In this document: positions 33,047-41,002 of the stretch, piece by piece
Layout of the letters: each line of letters starts with the position of its first letter
Numbering within the stretch: the stretch's first letter is position 1
From: Nocardioides guangzhouensis
GTDB taxonomy: Bacteria > Actinomycetota > Actinomycetes > Propionibacteriales > Nocardioidaceae
DNA: 49,633 bases
Assembly (NCBI RefSeq): GCF_004519545.1
Contig: NZ_SDKM01000036.1
Location: 1-49,633 of the forward strand
Reading direction: 5' to 3'
Translations under genes and position numbers: made by a program
Notes under the pieces: model-generated
The model's input: the letters and a program-made list of their open reading frames with translations, nothing else
What the model was told of the DNA's origin: nothing
Database searches by the model: none

Positions 33047-34162
33047 ATGGGGACCATGGCCACGATCGACGTACCCCGACGCTCCTTTCGGGACCGCCTG
33101 ACCCAGGTGGCGGAAGCCGCGACCACCCCCCTGGTCCCGGCCGACTTCCTCGACCTCTTCCACCCCCTCCGTCCCGGCGCGGACCTGCGGGCGCGCATCG
33201 TGAGCGTGCGGCACGAGACCCGCGACGCGGCCACGATCGTGCTCAAGCCCGGTGCCGACTGGCGGGGTCACGTCCCCGGCCAGTACATCCGGATCGGCGT
33301 CGACGTCGACGGCGTCCGCCAGTGGCGGGCCTACTCCCTCACCCACGGCCCTCGCCGCGACGGCCTGATCTCGATCACCGTCAAGGCCGTCCCGGACGGC
33401 AAGGTGAGCAACTTCCTCGTGCACGAGGCGCGGACCGGCACCGTCGTCCAGCTCGAGCAGGCGACCGGCGACTTCGTGCTCGCCCAGCGGCCCGGCAAGC
33501 TGCTCTTCGTCACCGCCGGCTCCGGCATCACCCCGGTGATCGGCATGCTGCGCAACCTCTTCCCGGTCGCCGACCGCGGTGTCGTGCACCTGCCCCGCAG
33601 CCGCGACCTCGACATCGTCGTGGTGCACGTCGCGCCCTCCGAGCCGGACTCCATCTTCCTGGACAACCTCCGGGAGCTCGACGTCGACGGATCCATCCGG
33701 CTGGTCGCGCGGTACGACGACGAGCACGGCGTGCTCGACGTCGACGAGCTGCCAGCGCTGGTGCCCGACCTCGCCGAGCGCACGACGTACGCCTGCGGGC
33801 CGGCCGGGCTGCTCGACGCGCTCCAGGAGCTCCACGACGCCAAGGGCCTCGACCTCTACACCGAGAAGTTCCGCACCACCACGCTGGTGACCGGCGAGGG
33901 CGGCAGCGTGTCGTTCGCGAAGACCGGTGCGGTCGTCGAGGCCGACGGCGCCACCCCGATCCTCGACGCCGCCGAGGACGCGGGCGTGCTGATGCCCAGC
34001 GGCTGCCGGATGGGCATCTGCTACGGCTGCGTGCTCCCGCTGCGCGAGGGCGCGGTCCGCGACCTGCGCAACGGCGAGCTGACCACGGCCGTCGAGGGCG
34101 ACGGGGTGCTCGTGCAGACGTGCATCAACGCCGCCGCCGGCCCCTGCGACTTCGACCACTGA
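33047..34162 (+). CDS. Ferredoxin reductase-type electron-transfer protein (Rv3230c-like)
   Basis: About 371 residues. The FAD domain has the RAYSLTH motif near 95 and the following strand. The NAD(P) domain has FVTAGSGITPVIGMLRNL and TYACGPAGLLDAL. The C-terminal 2Fe-2S plant-type ferredoxin domain has Cys in SGCRMGICYGC and a final Cys in LVQTC. This layout is that of the reductase that feeds electrons to DesA3 stearoyl-CoA desaturase in mycobacteria, and the desaturase gene follows 51 bp later. ATG 33047 has an AGGG site. ATG 33020 (380 residues) and ATG 33056 are alternatives. Confidence 0.9.
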   Translation: MGTMATIDVPRRSFRDRLTQVAEAATTPLVPADFLDLFHPLRPGADLRARIVSVRHETRDAATIVLKPGADWRGHVPGQYIRIGVDVDGVRQWRAYSLTHGPRRDGLISITVKAVPDGKVSNFLVHEARTGTVVQLEQATGDFVLAQRPGKLLFVTAGSGITPVIGMLRNLFPVADRGVVHLPRSRDLDIVVVHVAPSEPDSIFLDNLRELDVDGSIRLVARYDDEHGVLDVDELPALVPDLAERTTYACGPAGLLDALQELHDAKGLDLYTEKFRTTTLVTGEGGSVSFAKTGAVVEADGATPILDAAEDAGVLMPSGCRMGICYGCVLPLREGAVRDLRNGELTTAVEGDGVLVQTCINAAAGPCDFDH

Positions 34163-34213
34163 CCACTCCACACCCCGAACCGATCGCGACCCGATCAACC
34201 TGAAGGAGACGGC

Positions 34214-35410
34214 ATGACCGCCATCCAGAAGAAGCCGACCAACCCGATCGCCCACCTCACCCCGGAGGACATCGAGAACATCGGCCGGGAGCTCGACGCC
34301 ATCCGGCAGGAGGTCATCGACTCCCGCGGCGCGTCCGACGCGGCGTACATCCGCGGCGTGATCAAGACCCAGCGCTCGATCGAGCTCGGCAGCCGCGCGG
34401 TGCTGCTGTTCAGCGCCTTCCCGCCCGCGTGGCTCCTCGGCACCGCCGGGCTGAGCATCTCGAAGATCCTCGAGAACATGGAGATCGGGCACAACATCCT
34501 GCACGGCCAGTGGGACTGGATGCGCGACCCCAAGATCCACTCGACGACCTGGGAGTGGGACTCCGCGACCCCGGCCGAGCAGTGGAAGCACAGCCACAAC
34601 GAGCTGCACCACACCTACACCAACGTGATCGGCAAGGACAACGACCTCGGCTACGGCATCATGCGCGTCGACGAGGACCAGCCGTGGCACCCGTTCCACC
34701 TCGGCCAGCCGCTGTGGAACTTCGTGAACATGCTGTTCTTCGAGTACGGCATCGCGGCCTACGACCTCGAGCTCGGCGCCACCATGAAGAGGAAGGGCAC
34801 CAAGGACCCGGAGTTCCGCAAGCGCGCGAAGCAGGTGCTGGCCAAGATCAAGAAGCAGGCCACCAAGGACTACGTCGTCCACCCGCTGCTGTCGCTGCCG
34901 ACCGGCTCCTTCCTGCCGACCGTGGCCGCGAACTTCGTGGCCAACACCGTGCGCAACGTGTGGAGCCACTCGGTCATCATCTGCGGCCACTTCCCCGAGG
35001 GCGTCGAGACCTTCGAGAAGCGCTCGATCGACGGCGAGTCCCGCGGTGACTGGTACGTCCGGCAGATGCTCGGCTCGGCCAACATCTCCGGCCCGAAGCT
35101 GATCCATATCATGACCGGCAACCTGAGCCACCAGATCGAGCACCACATCTTCCCGGACCTGCCGAGCAACCGGTACGCCGAGATCGCGCCGAAGGTGAAG
35201 GCGCTGTTCGAGAAGTACGACCTCAACTACCACTCGGCCCCGATGCACAAGCAGGTCGCCAGCGCCTGGCACAAGGTCGTCCGCCTGTCGCTGCCCAACG
35301 GCTGGCTCGCGCAGACCACCCCGAAGAACGCCCCGCAGCAGCTCGCCAAGCTCTACAAGATGACCACCGGTGGTCCCCGCGTCCGTCGCGCCCTCCAGCG
35401 CGCCGCCTGA
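34214..35410 (+). CDS. Membrane fatty acid desaturase (DesA3-like)
   Basis: 398 residues with GAAGGAG upstream. Three histidine boxes bind the di-iron centre: GHNILHGQWDW (near residue 94), HSHNELHHTYTN (near 133) and HQIEHHIFPD (near 307). Two long hydrophobic regions (AVLLFSAFPPAWLLGTAG and one between the second and third boxes) span the membrane. It introduces a cis double bond into acyl-CoA or phospholipid acyl chains, using electrons from the reductase encoded just upstream. Together they form a two-gene membrane-fluidity operon divergent from PucR. A large palindrome starts 15 bp after the stop. Confidence 0.93.
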   Translation: MTAIQKKPTNPIAHLTPEDIENIGRELDAIRQEVIDSRGASDAAYIRGVIKTQRSIELGSRAVLLFSAFPPAWLLGTAGLSISKILENMEIGHNILHGQWDWMRDPKIHSTTWEWDSATPAEQWKHSHNELHHTYTNVIGKDNDLGYGIMRVDEDQPWHPFHLGQPLWNFVNMLFFEYGIAAYDLELGATMKRKGTKDPEFRKRAKQVLAKIKKQATKDYVVHPLLSLPTGSFLPTVAANFVANTVRNVWSHSVIICGHFPEGVETFEKRSIDGESRGDWYVRQMLGSANISGPKLIHIMTGNLSHQIEHHIFPDLPSNRYAEIAPKVKALFEKYDLNYHSAPMHKQVASAWHKVVRLSLPNGWLAQTTPKNAPQQLAKLYKMTTGGPRVRRALQRAA

Positions 35411-35425
35411 CCTCCCGCCGCTCCA

Positions 35426-35499
35426 GCTGTAACGCGGTGTTCATGTCGCTTGGCACGCGTTTGAACACGTACTAAGTGACAAGAACACCGCGTTACAGC
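35426..35499. repeat. 74-bp imperfect palindrome after desaturase gene
   Basis: The outer arms GCTGTAACGCGGTGTTCATG.. (35426-35447) and 35478-35499 match at 21 of 22 positions. The inner 15 bases on each side still pair at 10 of 15, with most differences being transitions. The whole 35426-35499 is thus one degenerate palindrome with centre at 35462/35463. It is less GC-rich than its surroundings and has no ORF. It may end desaturase transcription, but its length points to a mobile or repeated palindromic element. The remainder of 35411-35552 shows no other signal. Confidence 0.8.
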
Positions 35500-35552
35500 G
35501 GGCGGTGGTGCGACGCTTCCGCAATTGAACGGGATTCAGTAGGGTCGAGGGC

Positions 35553-36989
35553 GTGACCGAGCACGTCGACGTCCTGATCCTGGGAGCCGGCCTGTCCGGG
35601 ATCGGCGCGGCGGCCCGGCTGACCGAGGAGCACCCGCGCCGCACGTACGCCGTCCTGGAGGCGCGGGCGGCCAGCGGCGGGACCTGGGACCTGTTCCGCT
35701 ACCCCGGGATCCGGTCGGACTCCGACATGTACACCCTCGGCTACCGCTTCCGGCCGTGGACCGGGAGCCGGGCGCTCGCCGACGGGCCGTCGATCCTGGC
35801 CTACGTCCGCGACACCGCGCGGGCGTACGGCGTCGACCGCCACATCCGGTACCGGCACAAGGCCGTCGAGGCCTCCTGGGACTCGGGCGCCAAGCGCTGG
35901 ACGGTGCTCGCCGAGACCCCGGACGGGCCGACGGAGATCACCTGCTCGTTCCTGTGGGCCTGCACCGGCTACTACGACTACGACCAGGGGCACGCCCCCG
36001 AGTTCGCCGGGGTCGAGGACTACGCGGGCACCGTGGTGCACCCGCAGCACTGGCCCGAGGACCTCACGTACGCCGGCAAGCGGGTCGTGGTCATCGGCTC
36101 CGGCGCCACCGCGGTCACGCTGGTCCCGGCGCTGGCCGAGGACGCCGCGCACGTGACCATGCTGCAGCGCTCGCCGTCGTACGTCGTGTCCCTGCCGGGC
36201 ACCGACCCGCTGCACGAGCGGCTCTCCCGGCGGCTGCCGCCGCGCGCGGTGCACGCGATCATCCGGTGGCGCAGCATCCTGCTGGCGCAGGGGCTCTACA
36301 AGCTGAGCAGGGCCCGCCCCGCGCTGGTACGCCGCCTGGTCCGCAGCCAGGTCGTGAAGGCGCTGCCGGACGTGGACGTCGACACCCACTTCCGCCCGCG
36401 CTACGACCCGTGGGACCAGCGCATGTGCTTCGTCCCGGACGGCGACCTCTTCCGGGCACTGCGGCACGGCGCCGCCGAGATCGTCACCGACACCGTCGAC
36501 CGGTTCACCCCCACCGGGCTGCGGCTCGGCTCCGGCCGCGAGCTCGAGGCCGACGTCGTCGTCACCGCCACCGGGCTCAACCTGCTCCTGGTCGGCGGGA
36601 TGCGGCTCCTCGTCGACGGCGAGGAGGTGAAGCCGCCGCAGACCATGGCCTACCGGGCGATGATGCTCAGCGGCGTCCCGAACTTCGCGTTCACGGTGGG
36701 CTACACGAACTCCTCGTGGACGCTGAAGGCCGACCTCGTCGCCGACTACGTCTGCCGGCTGCTCGCGCACCTCGACGCGCGCGGCCTCTCCGTCGCCGTA
36801 CCGCGACGCGACCCGGACGTCGGCGAGGCGCCGTTCATGGACTTCACGCCGAACTACGTGCTGCGCAGCCTCGACAACCTGCCGGTGCAGGGCGACCGGG
36901 AGCCGTGGCGACTGCGGCAGAGCTACCTCCACGACCGCCGGCAGATGCGCCGCGCGGCGATCGAGGACGGGGTCCTCGAGCTCTCCTGA
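35553..36989 (+). CDS. Flavin-containing (Baeyer-Villiger type) monooxygenase, EthA-like
   Basis: 478 residues from GTG 35553. A first FAD-binding motif DVLILGAGLSGIGAAARL lies at residues 6-23 and a NADPH Rossmann motif VVVIGSGATAV near 180. The segment YAGTVVHPQHWP fits the Baeyer-Villiger signature ending in H-x3-W. RYPGIRSDSDMYTLGY and YTNSSWTLKADL resemble the EthA subgroup. The enzyme inserts oxygen into ketones or oxidises thioamides and similar compounds. The natural substrate is unknown. It is monocistronic; 57 bp later the second sigma operon starts. Confidence 0.9.
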   Translation: MTEHVDVLILGAGLSGIGAAARLTEEHPRRTYAVLEARAASGGTWDLFRYPGIRSDSDMYTLGYRFRPWTGSRALADGPSILAYVRDTARAYGVDRHIRYRHKAVEASWDSGAKRWTVLAETPDGPTEITCSFLWACTGYYDYDQGHAPEFAGVEDYAGTVVHPQHWPEDLTYAGKRVVVIGSGATAVTLVPALAEDAAHVTMLQRSPSYVVSLPGTDPLHERLSRRLPPRAVHAIIRWRSILLAQGLYKLSRARPALVRRLVRSQVVKALPDVDVDTHFRPRYDPWDQRMCFVPDGDLFRALRHGAAEIVTDTVDRFTPTGLRLGSGRELEADVVVTATGLNLLLVGGMRLLVDGEEVKPPQTMAYRAMMLSGVPNFAFTVGYTNSSWTLKADLVADYVCRLLAHLDARGLSVAVPRRDPDVGEAPFMDFTPNYVLRSLDNLPVQGDREPWRLRQSYLHDRRQMRRAAIEDGVLELS

Positions 36990-37010
36990 CCGGGACGGTT
37001 CGCGGCACCG

Positions 37011-37041
37011 TGGTCCGCTCGGGCCTCCCGGTGCGACAGTC
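37011..37041 (+). promoter_or_regulatory. Candidate ECF promoter upstream of sigma gene, copy 2
   Basis: CGGTGCGACAGTC (37029-37041) is identical to the box before the copy 1 sigma gene and, as there, ends five bases before the ATG (37047). At the -35 distance the sequence is TGGTCC (37011-37016), a weak match to the GGAACC of copy 1. The shared -10-like box suggests that the two sigma factors recognise similar promoters, so cross-regulation is possible. Confidence 0.5.
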
Positions 37042-37046
37042 CTTGT

Positions 37047-37583
37047 ATGGGTGGCTGTGACCGTACAGACGCCGACCTCCTCAGGGAGATGGCCGGGAAG
37101 GACGAGGGCGCGCTCCGCGAGCTCTACGACCGGCACGCCACCTGGATCCACGCCCGGCTCGCCCGGCGCTGCGCGGACCCGGACGCGGTCGCGGAGGTCC
37201 TCCAGGACACCTTCATCGCCGCCTGGGACGGCGCCGCCCGATTCCGCGGCGACGGTGCGGTCGGAGCCTGGCTGTGGGGGATCGCGATCCGTCGCCTGAT
37301 CAGCCGGCTGCGCCGCCGTACCGACGTCCGCCTCGGGCCGGCCCTGCTGGAACGCGACGAGTACGAGATCTCCGCCGAGGAGCAGGTGCTCCTCCGTCTC
37401 GAGAACGTCGACGTCGGCACGGCGCTCGGCCGGATCTCGCCCGAGCTGCGGGTGGTCCTCCAGCTGACCGTGATCGACGGTCTCACCACCCGGGAGGCAT
37501 CCGCCCTCCTCGGCATCCCGCGCGGCACCGTGAAGTCGCGGCTGCAGCGCGCCCGCACCTCGTTGAGGGAGGAGCTCGCATGA
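37047..37583 (+). CDS. ECF (sigma-70 family) sigma factor, copy 2
   Basis: 178 residues. Region 2 (ALRELYDRHATWIHARLARR, AVAEVLQDTFIAAWDGA, VGAWLWGIAIRRLISRLRRR) and region 4 (ISPELRVVLQLTVIDGLTTR, EASALLGIPRGTVKSRLQRA) align closely with copy 1 at 21346-21915. The main difference is a shorter, more charged linker. It is the first gene of a five-gene chain with four-base overlaps. It probably transcribes its own operon from the box at 37029-37041. Confidence 0.92.
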   Translation: MGGCDRTDADLLREMAGKDEGALRELYDRHATWIHARLARRCADPDAVAEVLQDTFIAAWDGAARFRGDGAVGAWLWGIAIRRLISRLRRRTDVRLGPALLERDEYEISAEEQVLLRLENVDVGTALGRISPELRVVLQLTVIDGLTTREASALLGIPRGTVKSRLQRARTSLREELA

Positions 37584-38404
37584 GCACGACCTGGCACGTC
37601 GACGCGACCGCGCTCGCGTCGTACGCCGAGGGCCGGTGCGCGCCGGTCGTCGGAGCGTCGGTGGAGGCACACCTCATGGACTGCCGTGAGTGTGCCGCGG
37701 CACTCCGCGAGCTCCTGCCTCATGAACCGGTCGAGCGGGCCTGGCACGCGATCCGTGCCCACGTCGAGGAGCCGCGACCCGGCTTCGCGGAGCGGCTGAT
37801 GACGCGCCTGGGCCTGTCCACCGAGACCGCCCGGCTGCTGGGCGCGGTGCCGGCGTTCCGGGGTGCCTGGCTGCTCGGGCTGTTCACGGTCCTGGTCTTC
37901 GCGGGGTTCGCCTCGCTGTTCGCCGAGGACCTCGGGCTGGCCCTGTTCCTCGTCGTGGCGCCGCTGGTCCCGGTCGCCGGCGTCGCCGTCTCGTTCGGCG
38001 GTGACGCCGACCCGGCCCACGAGCTGGTCACCGTCACGCCGTACTCGTCGCTGCGGCTGCTCCTGCTCCGGACCACCGGGGTGCTGGCGACCTCGGTCCC
38101 GGTCACCGTCCTGCTCGGTCTCGGACTGCCCGGGCCCGCCTGGCTCGCGGTCGCCTGGCTCACGCCCGCACTGGCCGGGGTCTCGCTGACCCTCGCGCTC
38201 GCGCCGTACGTCGGCACGTCCACGACCGCCGCCGTCATCGGCGGCACGTGGTCCGTGGCCGTCCTGACCGCCAACCGTCTCGGCGACCCCGTCGAGGTCG
38301 TCGAACCGCTCATGCAGGTGCTGCTCGCCGCCGTGGCGCTCGTGGCCGCCGCCGCCGTCCTGCTGCGCCACTCGTCCCTCGACCTCCTGGGGAGGCACTC
38401 ATGA
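37580..38404 (+). CDS. Zinc-finger anti-sigma factor with multi-helix membrane domain, copy 2
   Basis: 274 residues from ATG 37580 (ATGA overlap with the sigma gene). The zinc signature H-x3-C-x2-C is His 31, Cys 35, Cys 38 (EAHLMDCREC). After a linker, about six hydrophobic helices follow (AWLLGLFTVLVFAGFASLF, ALFLVVAPLVPVAGVAVSFG and others). The conserved VAPLVPVAGVAVSFG / VAPLVPVAAVAFAYG and PYSSLRLLLLRT / PYSPLRLVLLRS blocks show common descent with copy 1. Its role is probably to hold the cognate sigma factor and respond to an envelope or transport signal. Confidence 0.85.
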   Translation: MSTTWHVDATALASYAEGRCAPVVGASVEAHLMDCRECAAALRELLPHEPVERAWHAIRAHVEEPRPGFAERLMTRLGLSTETARLLGAVPAFRGAWLLGLFTVLVFAGFASLFAEDLGLALFLVVAPLVPVAGVAVSFGGDADPAHELVTVTPYSSLRLLLLRTTGVLATSVPVTVLLGLGLPGPAWLAVAWLTPALAGVSLTLALAPYVGTSTTAAVIGGTWSVAVLTANRLGDPVEVVEPLMQVLLAAVALVAAAAVLLRHSSLDLLGRHS

Positions 38405-39276
38405 ACACCACCACCGTCGCCCTGACCGACGTCGGCAAGTCCTATGGCCGGGCCGACGCGCTCTCCGACGTCACCCTTGCCCTCAGGCCGGGCATCACGG
38501 GCCTGCTCGGACCCAACGGAGCGGGCAAGACCACGATGCTGCGGATCCTCGCCACGGCCCTGGCTGCCGACCGCGGCACGGTCGAGGTGCTGGGGTCCGA
38601 CCCGGGCACCGCGACCGGTCGGACCGCCGTACGCCGGCGCCTCGGCTACGTCCCGCAGGAGACCGGGTTCCCGCGCGGGTTCACGGCGTTCTCGTTCCTC
38701 GACTACCTGGCAATCCTCAAGGAGTGGTCGGACGCGGAGACCCGGCACGCCGAGGTACGCCGCGTGGTCGAGCTGGTCGACCTGACCGACGTCGCCCCCA
38801 AGCGGGTCTCGGCGCTGTCGGGCGGCCAGCGGCGCCGGCTCGTGCTGGCGCAGGCGATGATCGGGCAGCCGGACCTGCTGGTGCTCGACGAGCCGACCAC
38901 CGGTCTCGACCCGGCCCAGCGCGGGCGGCTCCGCGACGTGCTGGGCCGGGCCGGGGAGTCGGCCACCGTCCTCATCTCGACCCACCAGACGGAGGACGTC
39001 GCGGCCCTCTGCGAGCGGGTGGTGGTGCTGGACGGTGGCCGGGTGCTCTTCGACGGCGCGGTCACGGACCTGGTCCGTCAGGCCACCGGCCGGGTGTGGA
39101 TGGCCGATGACCGGCACCCGGCGGCGCAGCACGCGTGGCGCACCGGGACCGGACGGGTCCGCAACGTCGGCGACCCGCCGCCGGACGCCGAGCTGATCGA
39201 GCCCGACCTCGAGGACGCCTACCTCCTCCTCGTCGGCGACGCCGCGCACGACGCAGGACTGGAGGCCGTGTCATGA
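38401..39276 (+). CDS. ABC transporter ATP-binding protein of ECF-ABC operon, copy 2
   Basis: 291 residues, same length and motif spacing as copy 1: LGPNGAGKTT (~36-45), YVPQETGFPRGFTAF, LSGGQRRR, LLVLDEPTTGLDP and STHQTEDVAALCERV, with the shared tail LEDAYLLL. ATGA overlaps join it to the genes on both sides. It energises the adjacent permease, probably for export. Confidence 0.93.
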   Translation: MNTTTVALTDVGKSYGRADALSDVTLALRPGITGLLGPNGAGKTTMLRILATALAADRGTVEVLGSDPGTATGRTAVRRRLGYVPQETGFPRGFTAFSFLDYLAILKEWSDAETRHAEVRRVVELVDLTDVAPKRVSALSGGQRRRLVLAQAMIGQPDLLVLDEPTTGLDPAQRGRLRDVLGRAGESATVLISTHQTEDVAALCERVVVLDGGRVLFDGAVTDLVRQATGRVWMADDRHPAAQHAWRTGTGRVRNVGDPPPDAELIEPDLEDAYLLLVGDAAHDAGLEAVS

Positions 39277-40160
39277 GCGCCGGACTGATCCACGCGGAGT
39301 CCCCGGCCCCCGCCGCCGTGGCGGACGGACGTGCCACCCTGCTCGCCCTGGCCCGGGCCGACGCCCGGCGGTACGTCCGGCACCCGCTGTTCGTGCTGCC
39401 CTGCGCGGTGGTCCTGGTCATGGTGGTCGCCAGCGTCGTCCAGCGCGACGGCGGCGGAACGGACCCGATGTTCGGGACGATGATGATCGCGTTCTTCTTC
39501 GGGGTGTTCGGCTTCCTCGTCGCTCATCGGCTGACCAACTCGATGCTGCGCACCCGCGAGCTGGCCGGCGTCCTGCCGGTCGGCCGGCAGGTGCGGACCC
39601 TCTCCCTGTGCCTTGCCTGCCTCGTCTCGGCCGCCGCGGGCACGGCGACCGTCGGCTTCATGCTCGTCACGGCGGCGTTCTGGCCTCCGGACGGAGAGCC
39701 GTCGAGCCTGCCGGTGGCGTGGTTCGGGGACTATCCGGCGAGCACGGTCCTGCCAGCTCTCATCGCCATGGGACCCGTGGCCGCGCTCGGCGGCCCGCTG
39801 CTGGGCGTGGTGGTCGCGCGCTGGATGCCGTTCCGCGGATCCGGGCTCCTCGGGGTGGTCGTCCTCGTGGTCGCCACGGCGATCCCCGCCAGCGACTCCC
39901 GCGGGAGCGACATACGCCTTGCGTCGGCCTGGCCCGTGCTGATGGACGAGCACGTGGACCCGGACACCGAGCAGATCATCAGCACCACGTTCGTGCCCGG
40001 GATCACGCCGGGCTGGGCGCTCGGCTGGGTGCTGTGCCTGTGCGGCCTGGCGGTGGTGGCGGCCCTGCTCCGCGACCCCCAGCACCGGCGTCCGCTGCTC
40101 TTCGCCGGCGCGGGGCTGACGCTGGCCGCGGCGGCCTGCTACGCCCTGGCCCTGGCCTGA
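39273..40160 (+). CDS. ABC transporter permease of ECF-ABC operon, copy 2
   Basis: 295 residues from ATG 39273. At least six membrane helices are visible (HPLFVLPCAVVLVMVVASVV, MMIAFFFGVFGFLVAH, SLCLACLVSAAAGTATVGFML, LLGVVVLVVATAIPAS, WALGWVLCLCGLAVVAALL, LFAGAGLTLAAAACYALALA). The RHPLFV opening and the LACLV helix are shared with copy 1. Substrate unknown. Confidence 0.82.
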   Translation: MSAGLIHAESPAPAAVADGRATLLALARADARRYVRHPLFVLPCAVVLVMVVASVVQRDGGGTDPMFGTMMIAFFFGVFGFLVAHRLTNSMLRTRELAGVLPVGRQVRTLSLCLACLVSAAAGTATVGFMLVTAAFWPPDGEPSSLPVAWFGDYPASTVLPALIAMGPVAALGGPLLGVVVARWMPFRGSGLLGVVVLVVATAIPASDSRGSDIRLASAWPVLMDEHVDPDTEQIISTTFVPGITPGWALGWVLCLCGLAVVAALLRDPQHRRPLLFAGAGLTLAAAACYALALA

Positions 40161-40169
40161 GGTGGCGCC

Positions 40170-40823
40170 ATGACCATGGTCGACAGGACGGCGCTCGCCA
40201 GGACGCCCTGGCCGGTCGCCGCCACCGGGCTCGCCTCGAGCGTCCTGGTGCTGGCGATCGCGGCCAGGTGGCCGACGTCGGCGGCCCTGCCGTTCGTGGG
40301 ACGCATGGCGGAGCTGGCCCTGGCCGGCTGCGCGGCGTACCTCCTCGACGACGCGGCCGCGCCGCTCACCGGCGTCGCCCCGCAGGGTCCGTGGCGGCGC
40401 CGGGCCCCGGTCCTGCTGACGGGCGTCGTGCTGATCGCCCTGGCCTGGCTCGGCCTGCTGGCGATCCTGGGCTGGCGCGACGTCCGGCCACCGGTGCCGG
40501 AAGCGTCCGCCGAGCTGGTCGTGGCGGGCCTCGTCGCCGTGGCGCTCGCGACCTCCCTGATGCGGCTCGGCGACCCGGAGCCAGGCGTCGTGGTGGCGCC
40601 GGTCGTGGCCCTGTCCGGCGTGGGACTGCTCGTCATCGAGGGCCTCGTCCGCTCGCCGGTGTTCCTCACCTCCACGGACCCGACCGCCGGGCTGGTGACC
40701 GGCTGGGTCGCGGTCGGCTCGGCCGCGGGCGCGGTCGTCCTCCTCACGCCGCCGGGCGCGCCCTCGCGGAGACCTGTGCCCGACGTCACCCCGTGGCGGA
40801 AGCGGCGATCCGGGGTCGGGTGA
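40170..40823 (+). CDS. Small membrane protein of ECF-ABC operon, copy 2
   Basis: 217 residues with about six hydrophobic segments (PVAATGLASSVLVLAIAARW, ELALAGCAAYLLDD, VLLTGVVLIALAWLGLLAIL, ELVVAGLVAVALATSLM and others) and a short basic tail. It starts 9 bp after the permease stop; this is the only non-overlapping junction in the operon. It is the counterpart of 18122-18733. Function unknown. Confidence 0.75.
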   Translation: MTMVDRTALARTPWPVAATGLASSVLVLAIAARWPTSAALPFVGRMAELALAGCAAYLLDDAAAPLTGVAPQGPWRRRAPVLLTGVVLIALAWLGLLAILGWRDVRPPVPEASAELVVAGLVAVALATSLMRLGDPEPGVVVAPVVALSGVGLLVIEGLVRSPVFLTSTDPTAGLVTGWVAVGSAAGAVVLLTPPGAPSRRPVPDVTPWRKRRSGVG

Positions 40824-40878
40824 ACTAGGTTGGGGGCAGCCGGCCCGTCCAGTCTTGCCCCGGGCCGAGGGCGTCCCC

Positions 40879-40914
40879 GACCACGGTGCCGACCATCGTG
40901 TCGACCACAGTGCC
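40879..40914. repeat. Three imperfect 12-bp tandem repeats
   Basis: gaccacggtgcc, gaccatcgtgtc and gaccacagtgcc follow each other without gaps in the 179-bp region between the second ABC operon and the helicase gene. No function is apparent. The rest of 40824-41002 holds only the hairpin at 40968-40986. Confidence 0.5.
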
Positions 40915-40967
40915 GAGGACGCGCGCCCGCCCAGCGGCGCACCCGCCCCTCCCGCCACCCGCGGGAA

Positions 40968-40986
40968 CGCGTTGGTGAGACACCAA
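40968..40986 (+). promoter_or_regulatory. Leader hairpin before DEAD-box helicase gene
   Basis: CGTTGGTG and CACCAACG pair perfectly around a three-base AGA loop, 16 bp before the TTG start of the helicase gene. DEAD-box helicase mRNAs are often controlled through structured leaders, so an autoregulatory or cold-responsive RNA element is plausible; a dimeric repressor site is the other option. Confidence 0.5.
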
Positions 40987-41002
40987 CGGATAGCGAATCA
41001 CC

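Noticed and set aside
35521..35528. GCAATTGA before the monooxygenase as a further array unit
   Set aside because: Seven of eight core bases match, but the flanks lack the TGTCATACGGC half-sites and there is no second core 51-52 bp away.
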